From: Vibrio sp. DW001
GTDB taxonomy: Bacteria; Pseudomonadota; Gammaproteobacteria; Enterobacterales; Vibrionaceae
DNA length: 64,000 nt
Direction: 5' to 3'
NCBI RefSeq assembly: GCF_029016285.1
Contig: NZ_CP091975.1
Coordinates: 1,922,001 to 1,986,000 of the forward strand
Made by a program: the position numbers and the translations under genes. Each line of letters starts with the position of its first letter. The stretch's first letter is position 1. The notes under the pieces were generated by a model, which had not been told where the DNA came from, did not search any database, and saw only the letters and a list, made by a program, of their open reading frames with translations. Below are positions 17,306 through 25,865 of this stretch, piece after piece.

Positions 17306-20300
17306 AGTTTATCCTTAACCAAGTTCACTCCAGTGTTGGTATCAGAACGTTTCGAAAAACGCACAACATGCTTTAGCAGTTGCCTAACATCGTCATTCAA
17401 CATAAATAAACAAGGCAAAAGGAATAGGGATATCAAGGTTCCGAAAACAACCCCCCACGCCATCGCCATAACCATAGGTGCAACAAAAGGGTTATAACCA
17501 CCCAGTCCGTATGCTGTTGGTAAGAGCCCCACCAACGTCGTTAATGATGTAATCAATATTGGTCTAAAGCGTTTTGAGGCCAGATCTGCAACCAGTTTTG
17601 GTTCTCCATAGCTTTCCACCTTATTCAAGGTAAATATCATGACTACAGCATCATTAACTAGCACACCAACAAGCCCTAATACACCTATAAGAGCTAGGAA
17701 ACTTAAAGGTAACCCTTGAACTGCGAATGTGGCAAGGACACCCATAATTGAAAAGGGTATAACCGCCAACACAAGCAAGGGTTGGCTGTATGAGTTGAAT
17801 AACACAACAAGAACTAAAAGTATCATCATTAAACTTCCGGCAAATGCGATGCTCAATTCTGTGTAACTTTCTTGCTGTTGCTCTAATTCTCCACCTTGAT
17901 AAAAAGCAAGATCAGGGTAATTAACGTGCCAGTTTTGGGCAGATATATAATCCCCAAGAGCTTTATTTACCTCAAGAACGTCCGTTTTGCTTCTGTCAAT
18001 TTCTCCATATACAGTTAACGTTCTCCTACCATTAAAGTGTTTTAGATCCGCTTCCCCAGGACGCAATACGAAATCTGCTATCGAGCTTAACGCAATAGTC
18101 TGTCCTTCATGGTTAACCACATAAAAATCTTGTAAAACACTTATTTTTTCTCTATCAGTTGATGGTAGTCTTAAACGGTAATAAACTCTTTCAGATGCTA
18201 ATTGCTGTTCAGATATAAGTAAACCATCGAGCGCTACTCTCACCGCATCAGCAACCTGCTTCACACTCAACCCATAAGCAGCAAGTTTGTGATCGTAAAA
18301 CTGTAGATCTAATATAGCTTTACCCGTTTTACTGCTGTCCCAAACATTTGTAATTCCAGGAACCGTTTGAAGGTAATCTATTAACTCTTTCGCGACAAAT
18401 TGCTTTTCCATTCCGTCTGACATAATTTCAAGCTCTATTGGCTTACCCATTACTGGCGTATCTTTTAAAGGCTCAACCCTTAGTAATTGATAACCTTCTA
18501 ACTCTCCAGCTAATGATTGTATCTGAGCCAACGTTATGCGCTGATCTTGTAAAACCTGATTCTGTGGTTTTAGATAAATAGTGAGTAATGCCCATGCTTG
18601 ATTTCGTCCAAATGACCCACCATAAAGATCTGTATCATGATGACCGACTTGACTCACAATGTTTAACAAATCACTTTCAGGCACATTTTTTCTGATTAAT
18701 GCCTCTAATTCTGTGACTTTATTGATTGTTTCATCGAAAGGGCTGCCACTTGGTAGTTCAATCGATACATTAATCGTATCTACCGCAGTTTCTGGATAAA
18801 GTTGAAATCGAACTGACGTAGCACTGACTATAGTTATTCCAACAAAAATTGTTACAATGCCCAATGTCGCAATTTTTCTTCTTACTAGTAACCACAGAAT
18901 AATTTGACGATAGACATCTCGAAGTTTATTTAGCCAGCGTCTTGGTGAAGGTTTGAATGAACTGTGAGCCAAATGTGCAGGGAGCAAAAACTTACTTTCC
19001 AGTAGAGAAGCCGAAAGAGTTAACATTACGACGACAGGAATCGCAGCGATAAACTTTCCCTCTAATCCACCCAAGAAAAATATTGGAAAAAAAGCCAACA
19101 TAGTGGTCAGTACACTTACAAATACAGGTGCGGTAATATCTCTTGTGCCCATTATCGCAGCCTTGATCGGATCAAGACCTTGTTCTTTACGAACCTGAAT
19201 AGCCTCTCCAGTAACAATTGCATCGTCGACCAACATACCCAACACAAGAATAATAGACATTAGTGTTAAGCTATTTACGGACAAACCAAGCCAAAGCATT
19301 GCGCAAAAGGTCAGTAATATAGAAAATGGAAGTCCAACGCTAACCCAAAAAGCCATGTGTCTACCAAGAAATAACCATAGAATGACAAACACAGAAACAA
19401 GCCCTATTACGGCATTACTGTATAACGTGTCTAGCATATCACTGGTAAACCTAGAAACATCATTAACAAATTTAAGCTCTAAACCAGGTCTAATCGGACT
19501 GTTTTCAATTAATTGGCGAATGTTTGAAATAGTTTTCAGTTCATCTGCGCTGCTTTTTTTCTTTATTAGCAATGCTATACTTAACTGACCATCAGTCCGC
19601 ACCTGAACATCCCACTTCTCGTACGACGGCAAAATTTGAGCTACATCTCTTAAACGAACTTCATTCCCTGGGCTGCTACTACGAATAATAACTTCACCCA
19701 CCTCACCGGGATTTTTAAACTGTCCTATACTTAAAACTTTTTTTTCACCCGCAAACGACGCGACAGAGCCACCACTATCTCTCACATTTCTCAACGAAAA
19801 TGCTTGTTCAATTTCTGCAAAGCCTATTCCTAATTGCCATAACTTTTTCTGATCCAATTCAATGCTTATCTCAGGGCGGCGGTATCCTACACGTTCAACT
19901 CCAACCACATCAGGTAGCGAACGAAGCTTTTGTTGCCAATGTCTAGCTTGTTGACGTAATACCGATTCAGACACATTCCCGGTTAAGTGAAGCTCAGCAA
20001 CAGCAAGGTTATCGGTGGATAACTCTTCTACAAGAGGCTTTTCGATAAGGTCTGATGGCAACCTAGATTGTGCTCTGTCTACCGCTTTCTGAATATCTAC
20101 AATCAGTTTCGATGTTTCACTCTCAGAGTCTAACGTAAGCGTCAGCAAAGAAAGATTCTCCATACTACGAGATACTATTTTCTTTACACCTCTTACTTTC
20201 AATAGCTCCTCTTCAAGGGGTGCCGAAATGGATAATTCTACTTCTTCCGGACCAGCCCCTGCTTTGGTTGTCGTGACCTTAACGATACCCATATCAATTT

Positions 20301-20442
20301 TGGGTACAACTTCATATTGCAGTCCCTGTAGGCTCAGCAACCCCATGATAACCACTAAAACCATGACCAAATTGCCTAATTTCGGTCGCTCGATAAAGAG
20401 CGACAGCAATGAACCTAAAGTTACTTTACTTTTACTGTTCAT
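17302..20442 (-). CDS. RND-family multidrug efflux pump, inner-membrane subunit
   Basis: A 1046-residue protein of normal HAE-1 length with the duplicated RND layout: an N-terminal membrane segment, a large periplasmic loop, and a six-helix block containing ILVLGMLVDDAIVTGEAI with the twin aspartates of the proton relay in TM4, then the second half with GVLGLVGVLVNDAVV. It exports toxic compounds by proton antiport together with the membrane fusion protein encoded upstream and an outer-membrane channel that is not in this window. The gene start overlaps the stop of the fusion-protein gene by 11 bp. Confidence 0.95.
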   Translation of the reverse strand: MNSKSKVTLGSLLSLFIERPKLGNLVMVLVVIMGLLSLQGLQYEVVPKIDMGIVKVTTTKAGAGPEEVELSISAPLEEELLKVRGVKKIVSRSMENLSLLTLTLDSESETSKLIVDIQKAVDRAQSRLPSDLIEKPLVEELSTDNLAVAELHLTGNVSESVLRQQARHWQQKLRSLPDVVGVERVGYRRPEISIELDQKKLWQLGIGFAEIEQAFSLRNVRDSGGSVASFAGEKKVLSIGQFKNPGEVGEVIIRSSSPGNEVRLRDVAQILPSYEKWDVQVRTDGQLSIALLIKKKSSADELKTISNIRQLIENSPIRPGLELKFVNDVSRFTSDMLDTLYSNAVIGLVSVFVILWLFLGRHMAFWVSVGLPFSILLTFCAMLWLGLSVNSLTLMSIILVLGMLVDDAIVTGEAIQVRKEQGLDPIKAAIMGTRDITAPVFVSVLTTMLAFFPIFFLGGLEGKFIAAIPVVVMLTLSASLLESKFLLPAHLAHSSFKPSPRRWLNKLRDVYRQIILWLLVRRKIATLGIVTIFVGITIVSATSVRFQLYPETAVDTINVSIELPSGSPFDETINKVTELEALIRKNVPESDLLNIVSQVGHHDTDLYGGSFGRNQAWALLTIYLKPQNQVLQDQRITLAQIQSLAGELEGYQLLRVEPLKDTPVMGKPIELEIMSDGMEKQFVAKELIDYLQTVPGITNVWDSSKTGKAILDLQFYDHKLAAYGLSVKQVADAVRVALDGLLISEQQLASERVYYRLRLPSTDREKISVLQDFYVVNHEGQTIALSSIADFVLRPGEADLKHFNGRRTLTVYGEIDRSKTDVLEVNKALGDYISAQNWHVNYPDLAFYQGGELEQQQESYTELSIAFAGSLMMILLVLVVLFNSYSQPLLVLAVIPFSIMGVLATFAVQGLPLSFLALIGVLGLVGVLVNDAVVMIFTLNKVESYGEPKLVADLASKRFRPILITSLTTLVGLLPTAYGLGGYNPFVAPMVMAMAWGVVFGTLISLFLLPCLFMLNDDVRQLLKHVVRFSKRSDTNTGVNLVKDKL

Positions 20443-21508
20443 GCCCCCCCCTTATCGTCACTAAACTACCATTTACCAAAGTACCAGCACCTGTAACTGC
20501 TACAATATCATTGCTCTTTAAACCTGAAGTAACATGGATTCTTTCATTTAAATTGTATTTCAGTTCTACTGGTTGACGAATAGCGACTGAGTCTTTAATC
20601 AAAAACACTACATACTCCCCTTTATCTACAACTAATGCAGATTCTGGAACTATAAGTTGTCTTTTCAATGGGATGGTCTTAAGTTCAACTTCTACCCCCA
20701 TCCCAGCTTTATATTCACGCTGACTATTGCTAATAAGTAACTTCACCTCATAGTTGCCAGTCTTAACATCAGAATGTGACGCTATAGATACCACTTCAGC
20801 GATAGAAGCCCCAACGATAGTCTTAATAACTGCGGAGTTTCCAAGTTTAATCAGAGGCAACATTTTTTCACCAACAAAAACAGATACCTTCATACTTTCA
20901 TCAACCTCGACCTCAAGCAACGATGTGTAAGCAATAGCATTTTCGTTTGGATCGACTTTTCGTCGGCTAATTGTTCCTTCTACCGGGCTAACTAGCTCTC
21001 GTCGAACAAGGTCTCTATCAATCAAATCACGCTCACTTTTTATAGCTGAAACGAAAAAACGACTTGAATCGAATTCAGCTTGCGCGTTATCCAATTGCTG
21101 CTGCGAAACAGAGTTATTATTTTTGAGTTCTCGCATACGGAGTAAGTTTTTTTCAGCTTTAACGAACTGACTCTTTGCTTGAGCCAATGTATGACGAAGC
21201 TGACTTTTTTTAAGTTCAATCTTAGAAAGATCAAAATGCAAAAGTGTCTGTCCAACTTTTACTCTATCACCCTCCTCTACCAGTACAGACTGAATAGGTG
21301 CAGAGAAATCAACGTTAATGGATACAGAAGAGACGGGTTCAAGCACCCCGTAAAGAGAAAGAGTTGCTTGTGTTTGAGTTGGCACTACCATTAAAGTTTC
21401 TACCGAGATCGCGCTAGTTTTAACCTCATTTGATGAAGTCGATTCAATACCTTCTTTACATGCAGTTAATAAAAGTAACGTTATTAAGCTAATATGAAGT
21501 TGCTTCAT
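20432..21508 (-). CDS. RND periplasmic adaptor (membrane fusion) lipoprotein
   Basis: A 358-residue protein with a lipoprotein signal (LLLLTAC lipobox at residues 11-17). The lipoyl/hairpin layout is visible: SVSINVDFSAPIQSVLVEEGDRVKVGQTL (biotinyl-like half motif), a coiled-coil hairpin (KSQLRHTLAQAKSQFVKAEK), then LVSPVEGTISRRKVDPNE. It links the RND pump to the outer-membrane channel. Its first bases overlap the TetR gene stop (ATGA), indicating translational coupling. Confidence 0.93.
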   Translation of the reverse strand: MKQLHISLITLLLLTACKEGIESTSSNEVKTSAISVETLMVVPTQTQATLSLYGVLEPVSSVSINVDFSAPIQSVLVEEGDRVKVGQTLLHFDLSKIELKKSQLRHTLAQAKSQFVKAEKNLLRMRELKNNNSVSQQQLDNAQAEFDSSRFFVSAIKSERDLIDRDLVRRELVSPVEGTISRRKVDPNENAIAYTSLLEVEVDESMKVSVFVGEKMLPLIKLGNSAVIKTIVGASIAEVVSIASHSDVKTGNYEVKLLISNSQREYKAGMGVEVELKTIPLKRQLIVPESALVVDKGEYVVFLIKDSVAIRQPVELKYNLNERIHVTSGLKSNDIVAVTGAGTLVNGSLVTIRGGHEQ

Positions 21509-22101
21509 AATTTTCCTTCATGGAGACTAAAGCAGATAATTTTGCATAAACTTCGCCAGTTCTCTCTACATTGGATGGGGTCATCAAGCAAATACCAATG
21601 AATCATTGAACCACCAAAATGAGCGTCTAGAATTTGGACAACTGTCGAAACTTGGCTCTTTGTAAGTGATGGGAATTGATTACTTACCACCTCTGCATAA
21701 CGATCTAAGCTACTTTTGGTTAACTGTGTCACGCCTTTCTTAAACTCAGGTTCAAACATAGCTTGCTGAATAAACACCATCAGCGCTTTTAACTCAACTG
21801 GCCGTTGTTCCATAGCATTAAAAGTCAAATCACCAATAAAAGATAAATACTCTTCCAGTGAATTAAACTGCATATGATCATTTCCCAAGTTCAAAAACCC
21901 GTCAACAAGTGTTTGAAATGCCGAAATTTTTAACGTATTTAAACTATCAAAATGATGATAAAGCCCGCCTTTACTTGTATTGGCTTTCTTGCTTAATGCA
22001 CTGGTGGTTAATTTTTCTATACCAGAAGTCCCAACGATTTCAATCGTCGCTTCTATAAGCGTTTTTTTCATTTTCTCAGCAGCTAACTGTTTTTTATTCA
22101 C
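21505..22101 (-). CDS. TetR-family regulator of the efflux operon
   Basis: About 199 residues. The N-terminal helix-turn-helix domain reads KMKKTLIEATIEIVGTSGIE then TTSALSKKANTSKGGLYHHF, the classic TetR signature ending in LYHHF. A GTG start at 22101 is chosen because GGAG sits 8 nt upstream; the frame stays open to 22140. It is the first gene of the operon and probably represses it, relieved by a pump substrate. An imperfect palindrome lies just upstream. Confidence 0.9.
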   Translation of the reverse strand: MNKKQLAAEKMKKTLIEATIEIVGTSGIEKLTTSALSKKANTSKGGLYHHFDSLNTLKISAFQTLVDGFLNLGNDHMQFNSLEEYLSFIGDLTFNAMEQRPVELKALMVFIQQAMFEPEFKKGVTQLTKSSLDRYAEVVSNQFPSLTKSQVSTVVQILDAHFGGSMIHWYLLDDPIQCRENWRSLCKIICFSLHEGKL

Positions 22102-22137
22102 ATCAAGCACTCCTATTCCTATTTCAATAGGATAACG

Positions 22138-22160
22138 CATACCGACCGTTCGTTCAACAT
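22138..22160. promoter_or_regulatory. Putative TetR operator
   Basis: ACCGACCGTTCGTTC is a partly self-complementary stretch (GACCG / CGTTC-type arms) upstream of the tetR start, in the form common to TetR-family sites. Assigned by position and shape only. Confidence 0.45.
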
Positions 22161-22227
22161 TGAAAAATGCATTGATTGTAATAAGATTTCGATATTGTTC
22201 AGGCTAAGGCTTTTAAAATGAAATTAA

Positions 22228-22420
22228 ATACCTTCACGGAACACAGTAAGCCTGTATCACTCCCTCTGGGAAGCCGATAGTGATGCAGGTATAGGAGATT
22301 GGAATAAGCGAAGGCTGCATTGTAACGATGCAGATACAAACTTGTGTCTGGCCACGAAAGTAAGCCCACTTCCGATTGGTCTCCCGTTGTAAGTGAATTC
22401 GAAGATCTTTTTTGTCTAAG
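22228..22420 (+). mobile_element. Group II intron fragment (domain I/II part)
   Basis: This stretch matches the corresponding part of the complete intron at 36569-38724 (reverse strand there), for example GTAAGCCTGTATC, GATAGTGATGCAGGTA and GGTCTCCCGTTG. The match is lost where the reverse-transcriptase reading frame would begin. The 5' end of this intron copy is missing; the continuation is at 23396. Confidence 0.8.
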
Positions 22421-22432
22421 ATTGTATTCAAA

Positions 22433-22458
22433 GTCTAGCAATCTGATGATTGCTAGAC
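22433..22458. repeat. Perfect 11-bp hairpin with TGAT loop
   Basis: GTCTAGCAATC and GATTGCTAGAC are exact complements around four bases. It is located between the intron fragment and the IS3 fragment. No T-run follows. Confidence 0.7.
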
Positions 22459-22595
22459 GGGCTCTAGGTTATGCCTAAAAATGTTTAACAAAGAATTTGA
22501 GAAATAGAAAATTGAAAAAAAAATTATTTAAAAAGGACAGACACTTTAACTTCGAGCATACGTCCTTTGCTAATCTCTGTAACTCGTAGTTGGAC

Positions 22596-22658
22596 GTGCG
22601 ACGTGAAGTCGTATGAAGCGCTGTTCACCGCTCAATGAGTGAACCATCTGTGTCACCC
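22596..22658 (+). mobile_element. Group II intron 5'-end stub
   Basis: Starts GTGCGACGTGAAGTCGTATG, matching the 5' end (GUGYG-type) of the introns at 38724 and 38949 (minus strand). About 63 bases remain before the IS sequence resumes. Located at TTGGAC/GTGCGAC inside the IS3 orfB remnant. Confidence 0.75.
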
Positions 22659-23030
22659 AATGAGTGTTGTAAGTCTCTGGGTTAAATTGACGATTTAGCA
22701 AGTTCGGAGCATATCTCTTTTCTTGTCCTGCATCTGGATAGTAGTGTTTCTTTTTCGGATAACGAACATAAATATTTTGCTCTTTCATTAACTTGGCAAC
22801 TTTATATAGACTTACTGTCACCCCTTTATCTACGAGCTCTTCCTTAATCCTACGTTTACCATAAGTGTAGTTTGATTCGCTTGATATTACTCGGATCTGG
22901 TGACGGAGCTGAATATTACATAGTTTATTGATCTTTTTGTAATAAAAATCACTCAATGTCACCTTAAGTGTTTTACATAATTCAGAGACAGTATAGTTCG
23001 GATACGCTTTCTTCATCTGCCTGACGACAT
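22659..23030 (-). pseudogene. IS3-family OrfB, N-terminal part only
   Basis: The visible part has the HTH-21-like region (KTLKVTLSDFYYKK, YGKRRIKEELVDKG) and ends at FNPETYNTHWVT, where the first catalytic aspartate segment (normally THWVTDITY) should begin. At 22658 the reading frame runs into a group II intron 5' end, so the coding frame down to 22570 ends with a non-transposase tail. The catalytic domain is gone. Confidence 0.75.
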
Positions 23031-23039
23031 CCAGTTTTA

Positions 23040-23338
23040 GTGGTCTCGTATAAACAAAGCGCTGGCTTTTTTTAATATATCGATGTCTCGGTTCGCCCTA
23101 TCTAACTGTTTTTCCAGCTCCTGTATTCGTTGCTGCTCAGGTGTTATTGCTTTTTGATTATGGGGTGTAATACCAAGCTTTTCTGCTTAGTATTGTCTTT
23201 TCCATCGAACCACGGCGGAAGAACATGCTCCTGATATTTCCTGTATCTGCTGATTAGAGTATCCATTTTCCACCATCATTTTTGCGTATTCGAGTTTTTG
23301 CTGCTCTGAGATAATTACTCGTTCTTTTCGTTTCATAA
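23040..23338 (-). pseudogene. IS3-family OrfA with internal stop
   Basis: Translation from 23338 gives MKRKERVIISEQQKLEYAKM, a helix-turn-helix (NGYSNQQIQEISGACSSAVV), then RWKRQY followed by an in-frame TAA where the family has a sense codon. The frame continues as AEKLGITP and ends LKKASALFIRDH, the usual OrfA leucine-rich tail. One point mutation inactivated it. Confidence 0.7.
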
Positions 23339-23395
23339 TTTAGCTTCATTTATAATGTGATTATAAGGCTTAATTAGTCTCCAAGATCATCGTAC

Positions 23396-24278
23396 CATTA
23401 CAAACAAGCGCTGCACCCATTAGCGTTAGAGCCCGTATCGGAAAGCCTTGCAGACCCTAACAGTTATTGTTTTCGACCAAAACGTAGTACGGCTGATGCT
23501 ATCGGGCAGTGTTTTATCTGCCTGAGTCAAAAGCGTTCCGCACAATGGGTTCTTGAAGGGGACATCAAAGCCTGTTTCGACAAAATCGGGCATCAATGGC
23601 TGATGGACAATGTTGCCGTTGATAAGCGTATGTTGGGACAATGGCTAAAGTCTGGCTTTGTAGACAAAGGGCTGTTCTATGACACCAATGAAGGCACGCC
23701 TCAAGGTGGGATTATATCCCCAGCCTTGATGTTAATGACGCTCTCTGGTCTCGAACAACAAATTAAGTCTACCGCTCTCAAAAAGGAAGCAAGAGCCAAC
23801 TTTATTAGATACACCGACGATTTCGTCGTCACTTGCGCTTCAAAGGAAGTGCTTGAGAACGATATCAAACCGTTGATTGTTGACTTCTTAGCGGAAAGAG
23901 GCTTAACACTCTCCGAAGAGAAAACGCACATCACTCACATCAACGATGGCTTTGATTTCCTAGGTTTTAATCATAGGAAGTACAAAGGGAAATTGCTCAT
24001 TAAGCCGAGTAAATCCAACAAAGCCTAAAACTTGGATCGCCCTAAAATACTTCTTCAACCGCAAAGGCCAATGGCAGTTTCACGGTTGGCAGAAGATCAT
24101 GGATATGGATTGCCAATTTAATCTGTTCCAAATAGCTAAAGTGCCAATAGAAAGACATGTAAAAATCCGAAGTGCAGTGACACCATTTGACCCTCAATAC
24201 CAAGAATACTTGGCAAAGAGAAAGTCCAAAAGGCTAACCCGTAACTCTTGGAAAGAGCCTGTCCCGACTGCGTTATAA
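23396..24278 (+). pseudogene. Group II intron reverse transcriptase, broken
   Basis: From ALHPLALEPVSESLADP onward it follows the intact RT at 36680-38152 through FRPKRSTADAIGQCF, GTPQGGIISPALML and the active-site region. Three defects are visible: about 190 N-terminal residues are absent, the catalytic YADD box reads YTDD, and about 65 residues of the maturase/thumb region are deleted after KPSKSN with a stop at about 24026, after which the C-terminus (FNRKGQWQFHGWQKIM) continues to 24278. Confidence 0.85.
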
Positions 24279-24314
24279 GTTGCTGGGTATCATTTGATGC
24301 CTTTGTGGAGGCTT

Positions 24315-24389
24315 GAGCCTAGTGCAGTGAACGTTGCACGCTGGGTTCTTAGGGAGACGGCACTTAGTAACAAGTGTCGTCCACCCGAT
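24315..24389 (+). ncRNA. Group II intron domains V-VI (decayed copy)
   Basis: GAGCCTAGTG-CAGTGAACGTTG-CACGCTGGGTTC is a domain V hairpin with the catalytic AGC present but substitutions relative to the intact copy. Domain VI follows, and the intron ends near CCACCCGAT (24389). Confidence 0.75.
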
Positions 24390-24583
24390 ATAAGCTCGTT
24401 AGAGTAAACCACCCAGAACTCGTTCTTCGGATAACTTTTCGTATCCAAAAATGTGAAAGACCATCGTTATCGGCGGTGGTCGATTTGCGTGGAATTGGAC
24501 AATTTTTTTCACTATGCGATCATTTTAACGAAATTAACTACGCAAATATAATGAATGGAATACGCTTAACAATAGTTGCTAAC

Positions 24584-25540
24584 TCAAAACATAGAGGTTT
24601 TGTTGCAGCTTAAACGAACAAAACATTGTTCCGTTACTTCAGTTCCCCATCGTGATCCTAAGTGTTCCTCTTCCAATAAAAAACCTCGGGTCTCATATAG
24701 GTATCTCGCTGTATTTAAACCTGAAAATGTCCACAGGTGAGTCTCTGCGAAGTTTAGAGTATCAACGAAAGCAAGTGCGATATCTAAAAGAACCTTACCA
24801 ACTCCAGTCCCTCTTGCTTTATCACTGACTATAAACCAACGGAGATGAGCCTTACTGTCTCCAAGATCTTCACCGTCAATAGCAATTGAACCGATTATTT
24901 CCCCACCTAAAATGGCAGTCCAAATTTGATTGACAGGATTATCTAATCGGCAGCAGAAGTCAGCTAAACCATTCGCTACCACTGCTTCAAATTTTGCTCC
25001 AAAACCCGATTCTCTAGAGTAGTAGCTAGCGTGAAGTTGGGTTATTTGTCCCACAACTGAAGGAACGTATCCTTCGATTATTTCAACTCGTGTTTTCTTT
25101 GGCAGAACATCGTCGCCCGAAAGGGCACCACTATAAAGCTCAAGACCTCTTTGGATGGTATATTGTTGACTTAATTCAAGTTTATTTAACGCGCTAACTA
25201 CTTGATGTCTCGCGAACTGATGAATCTCTTCAACGTGCTTGCTCCCCTTCATTGTCAACGATAATCTCTTTACTCTACAATCGGTTTTGCATGGTTCTTC
25301 ATATACCATACCTTGTCCTTTCAACTTACGTAGCATCCTGCTTACACTCGATTTTTCAAGTAAAAGCAAGTGGGTAAGTTCGCTTGCAGTAATGCTCTCT
25401 CGACCTATTTCAATCAACGCATGAACAGTTGAAGGAGACAGTTTTGTACCAGCGAACCTCCCGCCCATGAAACCAAGTTGTCTAACTAAGTTACGAGAAG
25501 TAAATCGTATACCTTCTACCAAATCTTGTTCCGTCCCCAT
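24584..25540 (-). CDS. MarR-type regulator fused to a GNAT acetyltransferase
   Basis: A 318-residue two-domain protein. Residues about 1-145 form a MarR winged helix (HALIEIGRESITASELTHLLLLEKSSVSRMLRKLK, quoted here in two parts: the recognition segment is EKSSVSRMLRKLK, then DCRVKRLSLTMKG). Residues about 150-318 form a GNAT N-acetyltransferase with FIVSDKARGTGVGKVLLD, whose R-G-x-G-x-G/A loop binds acetyl-CoA, and a late LYETRGFLLEEE strand. Such fusions are known; the acetyl-transfer substrate and the effector are unknown. A palindrome at 25573 probably mediates autoregulation. Confidence 0.88.
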   Translation of the reverse strand: MGTEQDLVEGIRFTSRNLVRQLGFMGGRFAGTKLSPSTVHALIEIGRESITASELTHLLLLEKSSVSRMLRKLKGQGMVYEEPCKTDCRVKRLSLTMKGSKHVEEIHQFARHQVVSALNKLELSQQYTIQRGLELYSGALSGDDVLPKKTRVEIIEGYVPSVVGQITQLHASYYSRESGFGAKFEAVVANGLADFCCRLDNPVNQIWTAILGGEIIGSIAIDGEDLGDSKAHLRWFIVSDKARGTGVGKVLLDIALAFVDTLNFAETHLWTFSGLNTARYLYETRGFLLEEEHLGSRWGTEVTEQCFVRLSCNKTSMF

Positions 25541-25572
25541 ACATTATCTCTTTGGCCCGAATAGAATATATA

Positions 25573-25587
25573 GTTGTATAGTACAAC
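25573..25587. promoter_or_regulatory. Palindromic operator between MarR-GNAT and a divergent ORF
   Basis: GTTGTA-TAG-TACAAC is an exact inverted repeat 33 bp upstream of the MarR-GNAT start, in the form and spacing of MarR operators. Confidence 0.6.
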
Positions 25588-25617
25588 CATTAGTCAATTA
25601 CAAGGAAAGCCGTTAAC

Positions 25618-25752
25618 GTGTTTACTAAATATAAATTGCGTATACATGCAGAAGAAATAGGCCATTGGATAATGCTTGAAAATGTGAGTTTCCGATACCC
25701 CCTCAGCCATGAGCTAAAGTACTGTGATTCCAGTAGCGTGTTCTGCCACTGA
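25618..25752 (+). CDS. Short ORF (44 residues), possibly a truncated gene
   Basis: GTG start preceded by AAGGAAA. The peptide begins MFTKYKLRIHAEEIGHWIML and contains ENVSFRYP, a phrase seen near the N-terminus of ABC ATPases, then ends after FCH. It is divergent from MarR-GNAT across the shared palindrome, the normal position for the regulated gene. It may be the start of a gene cut off by the nearby ISL3 insertion, or a chance ORF. Confidence 0.35.
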   Translation: MFTKYKLRIHAEEIGHWIMLENVSFRYPLSHELKYCDSSSVFCH

Positions 25753-25865
25753 GTAAGTGCGTTTACAAAGAATTAAGCAGAGACGAGTTACAACACTCGC
25801 AGAAACATCTCCGCAAAAATTTGTAATTAATATTGATAAATTAGGATATAACGGATTAAGTGACG

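Larger units (their letters stand above)
22515..23389 (-). mobile_element. Decayed IS3-family element interrupted by a group II intron stub
   Basis: The right end reads TGATCTTGGAGACTAATTAAG inward (from 23389), like IS3-group terminal repeats. Inside are orfA (23338 leftward) and orfB pieces on the minus strand. The left part, 22515-22595, codes what looks like the end of orfB (SNYELQRL); a similar stretch is at 51990-52072. Between the orfB pieces lies a group II intron 5' end. Confidence 0.65.

Noticed and set aside
24374..24613. A 79-residue plus-strand frame at the intron end
   Set aside because: It begins in intron domain VI and runs antisense into the MarR-GNAT gene; no start signal.
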